A DNA stretch of 64,000 nucleotides from CAVVST01 sp963750995. Its GTDB lineage: Bacteria > Acidobacteriota > Vicinamibacteria > Vicinamibacterales > UBA2999. Shown one piece after another: positions 7,006 to 18,814 of the stretch. Positions within the stretch are counted from its first letter, which is position 1. The number at the start of each line of letters is the position of its first letter. The position numbers were made by a program, and so were the translations under genes. The stretch covers positions 1 through 64,000 of the forward strand of contig CAVVST010000005.1 in NCBI GenBank assembly GCA_963750995.1, given 5' to 3'. The notes beneath the pieces are model-generated. The model made no database searches. It had not been told where the DNA came from and saw only the letters and a list, made by a program, of their open reading frames with translations.

Positions 7006-9312
7006 ATGCACAACGGTCGTAGACCGGTCTTTCGCCTCCTCGCGTTCGTCCTCCTCGTACCGGGCATCCGATCGGCCGAGGCCCAGTGCCCCCCACCGGC
7101 CTTGCTGGCGGCGCCGGAGAACTACTACATGGGGACGATGTCGCAGCAGGCGGCGCCAGAGAACGGCGGACCGCGCACGATCATCGCCACCAGGCTGGAC
7201 ACCGGAGACTCGATCGATGTCGACGGCCGGCTCGACGAGGCCATCTGGGCGCGAACGCTGCCGGCCGGAGACTTCATCCAGATCGATCCGAACAACGGCC
7301 AGCCCGCAACCGATCGCACCGAGGTCCGCATCGCCTTCGACAGCGATGCCCTCTACCTGGGCGTGACCGCTTACGACTCAGAACCGGAAACCATCGTCGG
7401 CAAGCAGCGCCGGCGCGACGAAGCGCTCTGCTCGGACGACAAGATCCGATGGACGATCGATACCTTCCTTGACGCCCGCACCGGCTACTTCTTCGAAATG
7501 AACCCGGAAGGCGCGATGGCCGACGCGCTCATGGGCAACACGGGACAGAACCGCGCGTGGGACGGCGTCTGGACCGGCAGGGCGCGGCGCAGCGACATCG
7601 GCTGGACACTCGAGGTGCAGCTGCCGTTCCGCACGTTCAATTTCAATCCCAACAGCGACACGTGGGGCTTCAATATCGAGCGCACCGTCCATCGCCACAA
7701 CGAGGTGAGCATCTGGATGGGGTGGGTCCGGAACCAGGGACTGCAGCGGATGGCCAATGCCGGCCGTATCACCGGCATTCGCAACGTCACCCAGGGACGC
7801 GGGCTCGACATCAAGCCCTATGGTCTGCTCAGCGCCACCGAGTCTCCAGGGCGCGACCGGTCCGGATTCGACCGCACCGCGAACGCCGGCATCGATCTCT
7901 TCTACAACCCTTCGCCCACGGTCCGCACCAACCTCACCGTGAACACCGACTTCGCGCAGGTCGAGGTCGATCAGCGGCAGGTGAACCTGACCCGTTTTTC
8001 CCTGTTTTTTCCGGAACGCCGCGATTTCTTCCTCGACGGCGCCACGTTCCTCGACTTCGTCAGCGATACCTCATCGCAGAACTTCGGCGCTGGTGGCGGT
8101 GACCAGGTGATCCCCTTTTTCAGCCGGCGCATCGGCCTCGGCGCCAACGGCACGCCGCAGAAGATTGACTTCGGCACCAAGATGACGGGGCAGCTGGGCC
8201 GCCACGACGTCGGCATCCTCCACGTTCGTACGGGTGACGACGATGACGCCTCGATGATCGGCGAGGATTTCACCGTCGCGCGGATCAAGCGCCGCCTGCT
8301 GCGGCAGTCCTATGTCGGCGGCCTCTTCACCCGCCGCGATGCCCGCGGCGACGGCCTCGACGAGAAGAATACCGTCGGCGTCGATTTCCGCCTGGCGACG
8401 TCCGGGTTCCTCGGCTCGCAGAATCTTTCACTGACCGGCTGGGGACTCCACGCCAGCCGCCCGCGGCCGGACGCATCCGGTCGCACCAGCGCGTACGGAA
8501 TGACGCTGGAATATCCCAACGACCTGTGGAACGCCAGCGTCGGCGCACGCGAGATTCAGCCCGGGTTCGAACCGGCCGTCGGTTTCGTGAACCGCGTCGC
8601 CTACCGCAAGTACACGCCGGCACTCAACTTCGCGCCTCGGCCGCGCAACCATCCCTACATCCGGCGATTCGAGTTCGGCGTGAACTCCGACACGGTCACG
8701 GATCTGAAGAACGACCTGCTCGAGCGCTCGATCACGTTCCAGCTGTTCGAGATGCAGTTCCACTCGGCGGACAACTTCGGGGTGGAGCTGTTACCGACCT
8801 ACGAACGTCTCGACGCCCCCTTCGCCATCAGCCGGTCGATTACGCTACCTGCCGGCAACGAGTACAACTACACCCGGCTGCAGCTTCGCGGCCAGACGGC
8901 CAACAACCGGACGTTGTCGATCAACGCGCGGTTCGAGACCGGCGGGTTCTACTCGGGCGACCGGCACCAGACCGTCGTCGGCCTCAACATCCGGGCGCGG
9001 CCGGGCTATTTTCTGTATCTGAACGGCGAGTGGAACCAGGTGGATCTGGCCGAGGGATCGTTCTCGTCGAACGTGTATCGCGTGATCGGGGAAGCGCAGT
9101 TCTCGCCATTTGTGACGCTGGTGAACAACATCCAGTACGACACGCAGAGCGCCGTGCTCGGCTGGCAGTCGCGTTTTCGCTGGATCGTCACCCCTGGCAA
9201 CGACGTGTACGTGGTCTACACGCATAATTGGCTCGACGACCCGTTGCTGAGCCGCTTCTCGACGCTCGACAAACGGTTCGCGTCGAAAATCCTGTACACG
9301 TACCGCTTTTAA
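7006..9312 (+). CDS. DUF5916 outer-membrane protein with CBM9-like N-domain, copy 2
   Basis: The product has 768 residues starting MHNGRRPVFRLLAFVLLV with a signal peptide. It is longer than copies 1 and 3 at both the N-terminus (insert around residues 28-55) and after the first barrel motif (DTSSQNFGAGGGDQ). The CBM9-like domain (DVDGRLDEAIWARTLPAGDF), the DUF5916 hallmark (FAQVEVDQRQVNLTRFSLFF, FPERRDFFLDGATFLDF) and the C-terminal end KILYTYRF are conserved. Spacing to copy 3 is 14 bp, so the three are likely one transcript. Function unknown beyond an outer-membrane location. Confidence 0.88.
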   Translation: MHNGRRPVFRLLAFVLLVPGIRSAEAQCPPPALLAAPENYYMGTMSQQAAPENGGPRTIIATRLDTGDSIDVDGRLDEAIWARTLPAGDFIQIDPNNGQPATDRTEVRIAFDSDALYLGVTAYDSEPETIVGKQRRRDEALCSDDKIRWTIDTFLDARTGYFFEMNPEGAMADALMGNTGQNRAWDGVWTGRARRSDIGWTLEVQLPFRTFNFNPNSDTWGFNIERTVHRHNEVSIWMGWVRNQGLQRMANAGRITGIRNVTQGRGLDIKPYGLLSATESPGRDRSGFDRTANAGIDLFYNPSPTVRTNLTVNTDFAQVEVDQRQVNLTRFSLFFPERRDFFLDGATFLDFVSDTSSQNFGAGGGDQVIPFFSRRIGLGANGTPQKIDFGTKMTGQLGRHDVGILHVRTGDDDDASMIGEDFTVARIKRRLLRQSYVGGLFTRRDARGDGLDEKNTVGVDFRLATSGFLGSQNLSLTGWGLHASRPRPDASGRTSAYGMTLEYPNDLWNASVGAREIQPGFEPAVGFVNRVAYRKYTPALNFAPRPRNHPYIRRFEFGVNSDTVTDLKNDLLERSITFQLFEMQFHSADNFGVELLPTYERLDAPFAISRSITLPAGNEYNYTRLQLRGQTANNRTLSINARFETGGFYSGDRHQTVVGLNIRARPGYFLYLNGEWNQVDLAEGSFSSNVYRVIGEAQFSPFVTLVNNIQYDTQSAVLGWQSRFRWIVTPGNDVYVVYTHNWLDDPLLSRFSTLDKRFASKILYTYRF

Positions 9313-9326
9313 GGTTGCCGCCCCCC

Positions 9327-11561
9327 ATGCATTCGGGTGTCCGTCGACTCGTCGGTGCGACCGGTGTGCTGCTGGTCACCGTCTCCGTCGCCGGCGCCCA
9401 GCAGGCGGCACCGGAGAACGGTGACCGCCGCAGCGTCGCGGCGCTGCGCCTGCCCGACGGAGACACCCTTATGCTGGACGGCCGACTTGACGAGCCGTTC
9501 TGGTCGAAGGCGGTGCCCGCCGCCAGCTTCATCCAGCAGGATCCCCATAACGGCGGTCCCGCGACCGAGTCGACTGAAGTCCGCATCGTCTTCGACGATC
9601 AATTCCTCTACATGGGCGTCACCGCGTTCGATTCAGAGCCCGAGAAGTGGCTCGGCTACCAGCGTCGGCGCGACGAAGGGCTCAATTCAGACGACCGCTT
9701 CATGTGGACGATCGATACGTTTCTCGACGGCCGCACCGGCTATTTCTTCGAGATGAATCCGTCGGGTCTGATGGCGGATGCGCTCCTGGGGATCAACGGC
9801 GAAAACCGGGAATGGGACGGAATCTGGGACGCGCGGGCGCTGCGCAGCGAGATCGGGTGGACGCTTGAGATCGCGATCCCCTTCAGGACGCTCAACTTCA
9901 ATCCCAACAGCGACACCTGGGGGATCAACTTTCAGCGCACCGTCCGCCGCAAGAATGAAGAAAGTCTCTGGATGGGGTGGGGCCGGAACCAGGGACTCCG
10001 CCGAATGAGCAACGCGGGGGTCGTCACCGGTATCCGCGATGTGACGCAGGGGCACGGCCTCGACATCAAGCCGTACGGCGTCTTCACCTCGGAGGCATCG
10101 CCGGGGCGCGGCAGTTCCGCGATCATGGGCGACGCGAGCGCGGGGATCGATCTCTTCTACAGCCCCACCCCGCTCCTGCGCACCGTGTTCACCGTCAATA
10201 CCGACTTCGCGCAGACCGAAGTCGATCAGCGCCAGGTCAACCTGACGCGCTTTTCGCTGTTCTTTCCCGAGCGCCGCGATTTCTTCCTCGACGGCGCCAC
10301 GTTCTTCGATTTCCGCAGCGACGGCCAGCGCGGGTTCTTCTGCTGCGGCGGGAACAGCGACGATCAGGTCATCCCCTTCTTCAGCCGGCAAATCGGGCTG
10401 AGCGCGAGCGGCACTCCCCAGAAGATCGATTTCGGCACCAAGATCACCGGCCAAGCGGGCGCGCAGGACGTCGGCATCCTGCACGTGCGCACGGGCGAGG
10501 ACGAGAGCTTTACGAGCGAGGACTTCACGGTCGCGCGCGTCAAACGGCGAATTCTCGCCCAGTCGTACCTCGGCGCGATCTATACCCGCCGGGATCCTCT
10601 GCTCGACGGCAGCCAAGCCCGCCACACCACCGGCCTCGACATGTCGCTGTCAACCTCCAGTTTCAGAGGCTCACAGAATCTCGAGGCGGCCGCCTGGTTC
10701 CTCAACGCGACGCGGCCCGAGGGGTCGCATGGCAACTCGGCATTCGGCGCCACCATCGACTACCCGAACGATCGGTTGTACGCTCGCCTCGACGCCACGG
10801 AGATTCAGGAGCACTTCGACCCGTCGATCGGTTTCGTGCGGCGCAAGAATTTCCGCAAGTACTCACCGACGATCGGGTTTCAGCCGCGGCCGCAAGACAG
10901 CCGATATGTCCGACAGTACTCATTCGCGAGCAATCTGGACTTCATGACGGATCTGGACAACGACCTGCTCACCCGCCTGATCGACGTGATGCCGATCCGC
11001 GTGAACTTCCAGTCGCAGGACAACTTCAACATCAATATCGTCCAGTACCGCGAGCGGCTCGATACGCCGTTCGCCATCAGCCCCGCCATCACGCTGCCCC
11101 TAGGCGCCGTATACGACTTCACGCGCTACCGGATCTTCATCTCGACCGCGCAGCGCAGGATGATCGCCATCAACCACCGCTTCGAGACGGGTGGCTTCTA
11201 CTCCGGCACCCGCACCGAGCGGCAGGTCAACCTCTCGGTGCGGCTGCGCCCGGGGCTGTTCCTGTTCCTGAACGGCCAGTGGAACGACATCAAGCTGCCC
11301 GAGGGGAACTTCAAGACCACCTTGTATCGCTTCACCGGTGAGACGCAGTTCTCCCCCTTCATGTCACTCGTCCACAACATTCAGTACGATTCGCAAAGCG
11401 GCGTGCTTGGCTGGCAGTCGCGGTTCCGATGGATTTTGACGCCGGGCAACGATCTGTACCTGGTGTACACGCACAACTGGCTGGACGACCCGCTGGGCAG
11501 CCGCTTCGCGACACTCGACAAACGATTCGCGTCGAAGATCCTCTACACCTATCGGTTCTAA
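9327..11561 (+). CDS. DUF5916 outer-membrane protein with CBM9-like N-domain, copy 3
   Basis: The product has 744 residues from ATG 9327 (MHSGVRRLVGATGVLLV), the start giving a signal peptide ending at AGAQQ; the open frame continues upstream into copy 2 but is not coding there. The domain order matches copies 1 and 2 (MLDGRLDEPFWSKAVPAASF; DFAQTEVDQRQVNLTRFSLF; FPERRDFFLDGATFFDF). It carries an extra GFFCCGGNSDDQ loop with vicinal cysteines near residues 347-351, absent from copy 1. It ends KILYTYRF. Last gene of the tandem array; the next gene is convergent. Confidence 0.88.
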   Translation: MHSGVRRLVGATGVLLVTVSVAGAQQAAPENGDRRSVAALRLPDGDTLMLDGRLDEPFWSKAVPAASFIQQDPHNGGPATESTEVRIVFDDQFLYMGVTAFDSEPEKWLGYQRRRDEGLNSDDRFMWTIDTFLDGRTGYFFEMNPSGLMADALLGINGENREWDGIWDARALRSEIGWTLEIAIPFRTLNFNPNSDTWGINFQRTVRRKNEESLWMGWGRNQGLRRMSNAGVVTGIRDVTQGHGLDIKPYGVFTSEASPGRGSSAIMGDASAGIDLFYSPTPLLRTVFTVNTDFAQTEVDQRQVNLTRFSLFFPERRDFFLDGATFFDFRSDGQRGFFCCGGNSDDQVIPFFSRQIGLSASGTPQKIDFGTKITGQAGAQDVGILHVRTGEDESFTSEDFTVARVKRRILAQSYLGAIYTRRDPLLDGSQARHTTGLDMSLSTSSFRGSQNLEAAAWFLNATRPEGSHGNSAFGATIDYPNDRLYARLDATEIQEHFDPSIGFVRRKNFRKYSPTIGFQPRPQDSRYVRQYSFASNLDFMTDLDNDLLTRLIDVMPIRVNFQSQDNFNINIVQYRERLDTPFAISPAITLPLGAVYDFTRYRIFISTAQRRMIAINHRFETGGFYSGTRTERQVNLSVRLRPGLFLFLNGQWNDIKLPEGNFKTTLYRFTGETQFSPFMSLVHNIQYDSQSGVLGWQSRFRWILTPGNDLYLVYTHNWLDDPLGSRFATLDKRFASKILYTYRF

Positions 11562-11606
11562 GCCGGCTGACGACCGAGTGCGCCTCGTCGCCCCACGAGA
11601 GAAGCG

Positions 11607-11953
11607 CTAATGCACGGTCGGGCTAGAGGTAGCGTTGTGAGCGCTCATGACCCGCTCGATGCGGGCGGTCAGGTCGCGTTCGGCGACGTCGAATGGCCCG
11701 GCGACCACCGCGCCGAGCGTCATCTCCAGCGCAATCACGACGCCGCCGGCTTCGAACGGGCTGACGATCCAGCTGAAACCCCGAAGCGCGACCTGCCGGC
11801 CGGGGTCGGCTTCCGGATGCCTGGCGCGATCGAGCGCGCGCAGCATCCCTTCAAGGACCAATGCCACGTCGGCGTCGGTCCAGGTGCGCGGTTCCCGCGG
11901 CACCGACCCGACGACAGCCGTGGTGGCGTGGTTATCGCCGCGAAGCCAGATAT

Positions 11954-11969
<16 letters not shown>
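11607..11969 (-). CDS. small hypothetical protein, coupled to the DUF255 gene
   Basis: The product has 120 residues (MEFSVDIWLRGDNHATTAVV) from the ATG at 11969; it overlaps the end of the DUF255 gene by 16 bp, and a longer in-frame start would overlap it much further. It is a mixed alpha/beta sequence without signal peptide or membrane helix, containing RTWTDADVALVLEGMLRALDRA and a C-terminal LTARIERVMSAHN helix. I do not recognise the family. The overlap suggests translational coupling and a role linked to the upstream thioredoxin-like protein. Confidence 0.6.
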
Positions 11970-14080
<2,111 letters not shown>

Positions 14081-14083
14081 CGA

Positions 14084-14863
14084 TTATTGGCGGGGCATGG
14101 AACGTGGCGCCGGCAGGCGCAGGAGCCGCGCCTTGATCTGCTGGAACTGCTGGCTGTCGCGCGTGCCTCCCGGCCGTTGCTTGACGTCGGCCTGAAGCCG
14201 CGTAATCCGGTCCTGCGGCGACGGGTGGCTCGAGAAGAACACCTCCACGCTGCCGGGATCGCGAGCCGATTCGCGGCGGAGAATCTCGAAGAGCTCCACC
14301 ATCCCGCGGCCCTCCCACCCGGCGCGTCGCAGGATGTCGAGCCCCACCCGATCCGCTTCCCGCTCATCGTCCCGACTGAACTTGAGGAAGACGCCGTTGG
14401 CGAGAAACCCGGCGGCGATCTGCGCGGCGCCGGCCCCGCCGCTGTTGCCCAGCACCGAGCCCAGGAGGCTGAGTCCCAGGTTCGTGAGCGTGGCATTCGT
14501 GAGCTGGTCCGCGGCGTGGCGCTGGGCGATGTGTGCGATTTCGTGTGCCAGAACGCCGGCGACCTGCGATTCACTGGTGGCCGAATGCAGCACGCCGCGA
14601 TGAATCCAGATCGGGCCGCCGGGGAGTGCGAACGCGTTGATCTCACGGTAATCGGCGGCGGAAAAGCTGTAGGGATATTTCGGGCCAGGCGCCTGCCGTA
14701 CCAGACGCTGCCCGATGGTGCGGACGTACGCGAGCGTCTGCTCGTCGCGCATTTCGGGAAGCTGCTTCCGGACCTGCGCGTTCGCCTGCCGGCCGATGGC
14801 GATCTCGTCCTCGACCGACACGAGCGTGATGGCCAGCAGTCCGAATGCCGCGAGCAGTTTCAT
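14084..14863 (-). CDS. M48 family metalloprotease
   Basis: The product has 259 residues from ATG 14863, which overlaps the YihY stop by 4 bp. It has a signal peptide or anchor at residues 1-18. The zinc site HEIAHIAQRH (HExxH) sits near residues 105-114, and the third ligand region DDEREADRVGLDIL near 160, as in BepA/YfgC-like periplasmic proteases. The C-terminal region holds SSHPSPQDRITRL, a typical M48 tail. Likely role is quality control of envelope proteins. Part of the yihY-M48-DUF255 operon. Confidence 0.92.
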   Translation of the reverse strand: MKLLAAFGLLAITLVSVEDEIAIGRQANAQVRKQLPEMRDEQTLAYVRTIGQRLVRQAPGPKYPYSFSAADYREINAFALPGGPIWIHRGVLHSATSESQVAGVLAHEIAHIAQRHAADQLTNATLTNLGLSLLGSVLGNSGGAGAAQIAAGFLANGVFLKFSRDDEREADRVGLDILRRAGWEGRGMVELFEILRRESARDPGSVEVFFSSHPSPQDRITRLQADVKQRPGGTRDSQQFQQIKARLLRLPAPRSMPRQ

Positions 14864-15759
14864 ACGCGGGGGGTCGGCGCCGCCGGCATTTCTTCGGGCC
14901 GCCTCCTGCGAAGGCGTGCGTATGCGGCGGTGAATTCCACTCCGTACATGAGGATGACAGACGACACGTACACCCACAGCAAGAATACGACGACCGCCGC
15001 GATCGATCCGTGTATGAACGTCAGGCCGCTGCGCCCGATGTACCACGAGAAGCCGTCGAAGGCGACGCGCCACAGGATGCCGGTCAGCACGGCGCCCACC
15101 CAGACGTCGCGAAACCGGGTCTTGGCGTTCGGGATGAAATAGTAGACGAGGCCGACCGCCAGGATCAGCAGAACGGTGGCTGAATAGGTGAAGGTCAGCG
15201 TCTGCAGCGCCTCGAGCCACCGGAAACGCGTGAGCATGACACCGAACCACGAGGCCTGCGCCACCTGCACGGCGCCAACCAGCAGCAACCCCAGGATCAT
15301 GACGCCGCCTCCGGCCACCAGCATCAGGAACGAGACCATGCGGTGCCTGAGAAAGCTGCGCTGTTTCTCGACACCCCAGGCGTCATTGACCGCGCTCGTC
15401 ACCGCGCCGAATACCCCCAGCGACGCCCAGATCAGCGCGAGGCCGCCGGCGACGCCTAGCTGCACGCGGGTCTGACGGAAGGCCTCGAGCTGCGTGTTGA
15501 CGAACTCGAACTGCGTCGGGAAATAGCGAAAGACGAACGTGAGCACCGCCAAGCGATCGGCGTCGTCGGCGGTAATCGACCCGAGCAGCGAGATGACGAG
15601 CAGAAGAAACGGAAAGAGCGACAGGAGAGCGTAGTACGCGATCGCCGCCGCGTGGGTGACATCGTTGCTGTTGACCAGCCGAACGAGGGCGCGCCACGCG
15701 GCCAGGCCCGAAAAGGCAAGCTCCGCACGAAGGCGGAGCAGAATCCGGGCCGGCTTCAC
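14860..15759 (-). CDS. YihY/BrkB family integral membrane protein
   Basis: The product has 299 residues, family-typical. The N-terminal motif VTHAAAIAYYALLSLFPFLLLVISLLG opens the first helix pair, and about six transmembrane helices follow (around residues 37-57, 98-120, 141-165, 180-205, 215-240, 248-275). TFTYSATVLLILAVGLVYYFIPN and FIHGSIAAVVVFLLWVYVSSVILMYGVEF are classic. Substrate is unknown; it is not RNase BN. First gene of a tightly packed four-gene operon with ATGA coupling to the next gene. Confidence 0.92.
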   Translation of the reverse strand: MKPARILLRLRAELAFSGLAAWRALVRLVNSNDVTHAAAIAYYALLSLFPFLLLVISLLGSITADDADRLAVLTFVFRYFPTQFEFVNTQLEAFRQTRVQLGVAGGLALIWASLGVFGAVTSAVNDAWGVEKQRSFLRHRMVSFLMLVAGGGVMILGLLLVGAVQVAQASWFGVMLTRFRWLEALQTLTFTYSATVLLILAVGLVYYFIPNAKTRFRDVWVGAVLTGILWRVAFDGFSWYIGRSGLTFIHGSIAAVVVFLLWVYVSSVILMYGVEFTAAYARLRRRRPEEMPAAPTPRV

Positions 15760-15782
15760 ATCCAGATTATGACGCAGGGTAG

Positions 15783-15804
15783 CCGGAGGCCTCGAGGCCT
15801 CCGG
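15783..15804. repeat. perfect 22-bp palindrome, REP-like or terminator
   Basis: Arms CCGGAGGCCT and AGGCCTCCGG flank CG, in the gap between the YtxH-like gene and yihY, both minus strand. No U-tract. It resembles other dispersed palindromes in the window with GGCCT/AGGCC cores and may be a REP-type element that also attenuates transcription. Confidence 0.5.
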
Positions 15805-15816
15805 TCTATCGAGCGC

Positions 15817-16224
15817 TTACGAGCGGTAGTCGGTGCCGCCTGTCGTCGAGCGATCGCCGAAACCGGTCGAGCCGCTGTTGTAGCTGCTGCCAGTTGTCGA
15901 GCCGGCGTAGCCGCGCGCGTCCTCGGCGCCGCGATTGACCGCTTCGCGAGCCTGGTTGACCATGTCCTTGCCCTTCTCGGCCCAGCCCGAGGCGGTCTCA
16001 GAGGCCTTGTTCAACTGCTCCGACGCCTTCTCGGAGGCCTTGTTTAACTGCTCCGACGCCTTGGTCCCGAAGGTGCGCGCCTGTTCAGCTACCTGGCCGC
16101 GCAGATCCGAGCCGGCCTTAGGCGCCAGCAGCATGCCCAGCCCCGCGCCAATCACGGTGCCGGTCAGCAGGCCCATCATGAACCCGCCCCCGCTTGCATT
16201 CTCGTAACGATCGTATTCCGCCAT
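15817..16224 (-). CDS. YtxH domain-containing protein with internal repeats
   Basis: The product has 135 residues from ATG 16224 (MAEYDRYENASGGG), with GGAGGAG just upstream on the minus strand; the longer in-frame start is not needed. A Gly-rich hydrophobic segment at about residues 12-36 (GGGFMMGLLTGTVIGAGLGMLLAP) followed by KAGSDLRGQV is the YtxH signature. A helical region contains two copies of SEQLNKASE, then a Ser/Gly/Thr-rich tail. Such proteins are small stress-associated membrane proteins of unknown mechanism. Confidence 0.85.
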   Translation of the reverse strand: MAEYDRYENASGGGFMMGLLTGTVIGAGLGMLLAPKAGSDLRGQVAEQARTFGTKASEQLNKASEKASEQLNKASETASGWAEKGKDMVNQAREAVNRGAEDARGYAGSTTGSSYNSGSTGFGDRSTTGGTDYRS

Positions 16225-16336
16225 TTCGAGCTCCTCCCCCCTGTGACCTACGTAGCCGGCGCCCCGGTGGATGAGCGCCTGCCGGTGAACCATCCGTTAA
16301 CCCTCGTGTGTTCAGATTCCCTTCAACGCCGACCAG

Positions 16337-16600
16337 CTAATGCGACGTGGACGAGGAGGTGACCGACTGGGCGCGCGCGGTGTTGAACTCGTTCACCATG
16401 CGCAGACCGTCGTTGGCCAGTAACCCTACCTTCTCGATCGTTGTCTGGAAACGCTCGAAATCGCGCTTCAGGTCGTCCATGGCCGGCTCAATCCGGTCGC
16501 GCAGCGCGCGTCCGGCCGGTGTAAAGAAGAGGTAGCCCGCCGCCGCGCCGATGACAGCGCCGCAAACTGCGCAAACCGTGATCTGAGACTGTGTGTTCAC
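16337..16600 (-). CDS. YtxH-like small membrane protein
   Basis: The product has 87 residues. One hydrophobic segment at residues 7-27 (ITVCAVCGAVIGAAAGYLFF) is followed by TPAGRALRDRIEPAMDDLKRDFERF, a YtxH-like pattern leading into an amphipathic helix. It is 112 bp upstream of a second YtxH-like gene on the same strand. Envelope stress role suspected from the family only. Confidence 0.8.
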   Translation of the reverse strand: MNTQSQITVCAVCGAVIGAAAGYLFFTPAGRALRDRIEPAMDDLKRDFERFQTTIEKVGLLANDGLRMVNEFNTARAQSVTSSSTSH

Positions 16601-16661
16601 ACGCCCTCCTTAAGAACCCAGCGGTATATACCTCCAAAACGGGTGCCACCCCAGCCAGTCC

Positions 16662-18038
16662 TTATCGCGACGCCTGCTGCCCCGGTTGAGCCGCAAACTG
16701 AAGCGCGGCCGTGTCGAGGAACAGCGTGAGCGCCACGCCGTCCCAGTGATCACCTGACGGACTCCCCTGCGCCTCGGACCCGAGCGCGATGTACCCGGTG
16801 TTCTGCGGCATTAACCCATAGCGTCCCACCAGATAGTCGCGAACGGCGCCGGCGCGCTGGCGCGACAGCCGGTAGCGATCGCCCAGCGTGCCTTCGGAGG
16901 CGTAGCCCTCGACGACGATCGGGTTGGACGGGACATGCCTGAGGTAGGTGGCCATCGCCGAGTCGATCCGGCTGCGCCCTTCGGCGGTGAGCGCCTCGCC
17001 GTCCGGGCCTTGCTCGAACAGCACCGGCGACGAGAGCCAGATGCGCATAGCCTTCCGTTTTCCGTTTTCGAGCACACCGTTGCGATACTGCGCCGGTGAG
17101 ATCGCATCGAGATCGAAATACCCGCGACGGTTGAAGAAGCCTCGAAGCAGGAAGTTGTGCTTCATCGCCTCCATGTTGTCGGCGAGGTCTGCGGTGGCTT
17201 CGCGCGCCTGCGTCAGGGTGACACGCATGTCGGCGAACAGCCCCTGGGCAGGGCCGTCCTTCGAGCGGAAGTCCGAGATGGCGCCCCGGGCCTCATCGGA
17301 GACCTGCCGCACGTTCGCCATGACACTCTTTGTCTCGTCGGCAATCTCCCTCGCGCGCATGTAAAGGGTGTCGTCATTGATCAGCTTGCCCAGCGTCCCC
17401 TCGCCGGCACGGATGCTGGCCATCATCCGCTGTGTGTCGGCTGAAATACGGTTGCCGTTTTCAGCAATCGACTTGATCTCCGGCGTGATGTCGATGAACA
17501 ACTGGTGGGCATCCGCGGTGGTCACCTTGATTTCATCAATGGTGGTCTCGAGGTCCCCGCTCAGATTCTCGACGGTCATATTGACCTGCGTGATCGTCTC
17601 GCTCGCCTGGGCCATCAGGTCGGCCATCGATAACGGTTCTCGGCCGGGGATGGTCCCTCTCACCGGCACTTCGGGCGCCTGCGCACTGCCGGTGGCAATG
17701 CTCACGAAAATGCCGCCGACGAGCCCTTCCGTCTGAGCCGAGGCGATCGAGTCGGTCCGAACGAGCGCGTGGAGGTCGTCCCGGACTTCCATCTTCACGC
17801 GAAATTTGCCCTCGGGTGAACTCGGCACCTGGATCTCGGTCACTTCGCCCGCGTTCATCCCGGCGACCCGCACGATCGAGCCCGTCTCGAGCTGGCCCAG
17901 CTTGCCGAATTCGGTGTACAGCTCGAACCGGTCCGCGAACAGCATGCGCCGCTCGCCGATCATGAAGAGCACCGCGGTGAACAGCAGCACGCCGATGATG
18001 ACGAACGCGCCGGCGCCCACGACCTTCGATGACACCAT
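16662..18038 (-). CDS. MCE (MlaD-like) protein with C-terminal OmpA-like domain
   Basis: The product has 458 residues. A transmembrane anchor is at about 10-28, an MCE domain at about 38-115 (FELYTEFGKLGQLETGSIVRVAGMNAGEVTEI), then a long helical stretch (about 130-290) seen in MCE proteins that form periplasmic tubes. Residues about 335-445 resemble an OmpA C-terminal domain (NPIVVEGYASEGTLGDRYRLSRQRAGAVRDYLVGRYGL). MCE proteins bind lipid for transport between membranes; the OmpA-like end could hold it to peptidoglycan. It follows mlaF by 4 bp. Fusion of these two domains is uncommon in my knowledge. Confidence 0.85.
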   Translation of the reverse strand: MVSSKVVGAGAFVIIGVLLFTAVLFMIGERRMLFADRFELYTEFGKLGQLETGSIVRVAGMNAGEVTEIQVPSSPEGKFRVKMEVRDDLHALVRTDSIASAQTEGLVGGIFVSIATGSAQAPEVPVRGTIPGREPLSMADLMAQASETITQVNMTVENLSGDLETTIDEIKVTTADAHQLFIDITPEIKSIAENGNRISADTQRMMASIRAGEGTLGKLINDDTLYMRAREIADETKSVMANVRQVSDEARGAISDFRSKDGPAQGLFADMRVTLTQAREATADLADNMEAMKHNFLLRGFFNRRGYFDLDAISPAQYRNGVLENGKRKAMRIWLSSPVLFEQGPDGEALTAEGRSRIDSAMATYLRHVPSNPIVVEGYASEGTLGDRYRLSRQRAGAVRDYLVGRYGLMPQNTGYIALGSEAQGSPSGDHWDGVALTLFLDTAALQFAAQPGQQASR

Positions 18039-18042
18039 CTGG

Positions 18043-18814
18043 CTATCCTGCCCCTTCAGACCGCATGAATGTTCGTACCAGCGCGTTGTCGCTGCGATCC
18101 AGCTCCTCGGCGGTGCCCCGCGCGATGACTTTCCCTTCGTGCAGCATCGCCAGCTCGTCGGCCACGTGCCGCGCGCTCGGAATGTTGTGCGTCACCATCA
18201 CCAGCGTGGTCCCTTTTTTCTTCAGGTCCACCAGCAGTTCGTCGATCTCGTCCCCGGTAATCGGATCCAGGCCGGCGCTCGGCTCGTCCACCAGCAGAAT
18301 GTCGGGATCGAGCGCCATGGCGCGCGCCAGGCCGGCGCGCTTCTTCATGCCTCCCGAGAGGTCCGACGGCATCTTGTCGAAGTCATCGGCCAGGCCAACG
18401 TTGGCCAGCTTCGACTTCGCGGTCTCCTGAATCTTCCGTTCGTCCCAGTCGGTATGACGCCGCATCGGAAACGCCACGTTCTCGCCGACCGAAATCGAGT
18501 CGAAGAGCGCGGCATTCTGAAACAGGAATCCCATGCGCCGGCGCACCTTCGATAGCTCGCTGCGCTTCAGGTCGGTCACGTCCTTGCCGTGCACGTACCA
18601 CGTGCCCCTGATCGGGCTTCATCAGCCCGATGATGTGTCTCAGCGTGACGCTCTTGCCGGTGCCGCTCCGGCCGAGGAGGCAAAAGCACGTGGCCTCTGC
18701 CACGTCGAGCGAGACATCGTCCAGCACCTTGCGGCGGCCGAACGACTTGCTCACGCCGTCGAGACGAATCGCCGGCTCGCCGTCACCGTTCGCGCGCTCG
18801 GGGGCCTTGGTCAT
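18043..18814 (-). CDS. mlaF: MlaF-like ABC transporter ATPase, frameshifted as sequenced
   Basis: The ATPase energises phospholipid movement with MlaE and the MCE protein. Start is ATG 18814, overlapping the mlaE stop by 4 bp. The N-terminal half has VSKSFGRRKVLDDVSL and Walker A LGRSGTGKSVTL. The second half, in the next frame, has the LFDSISVGENVAF Q-loop region, signature LSGGMKKRAGLARA, Walker B ILLVDEPSAGLDP and the H-loop VTH. One extra base in the four-G run (CCCC at 18605-18608 on the plus strand) separates the halves; removing it yields 256 residues, the usual length, reading LMKPDQGTWYVHGKDV. Probably an assembly error. Confidence 0.88.
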
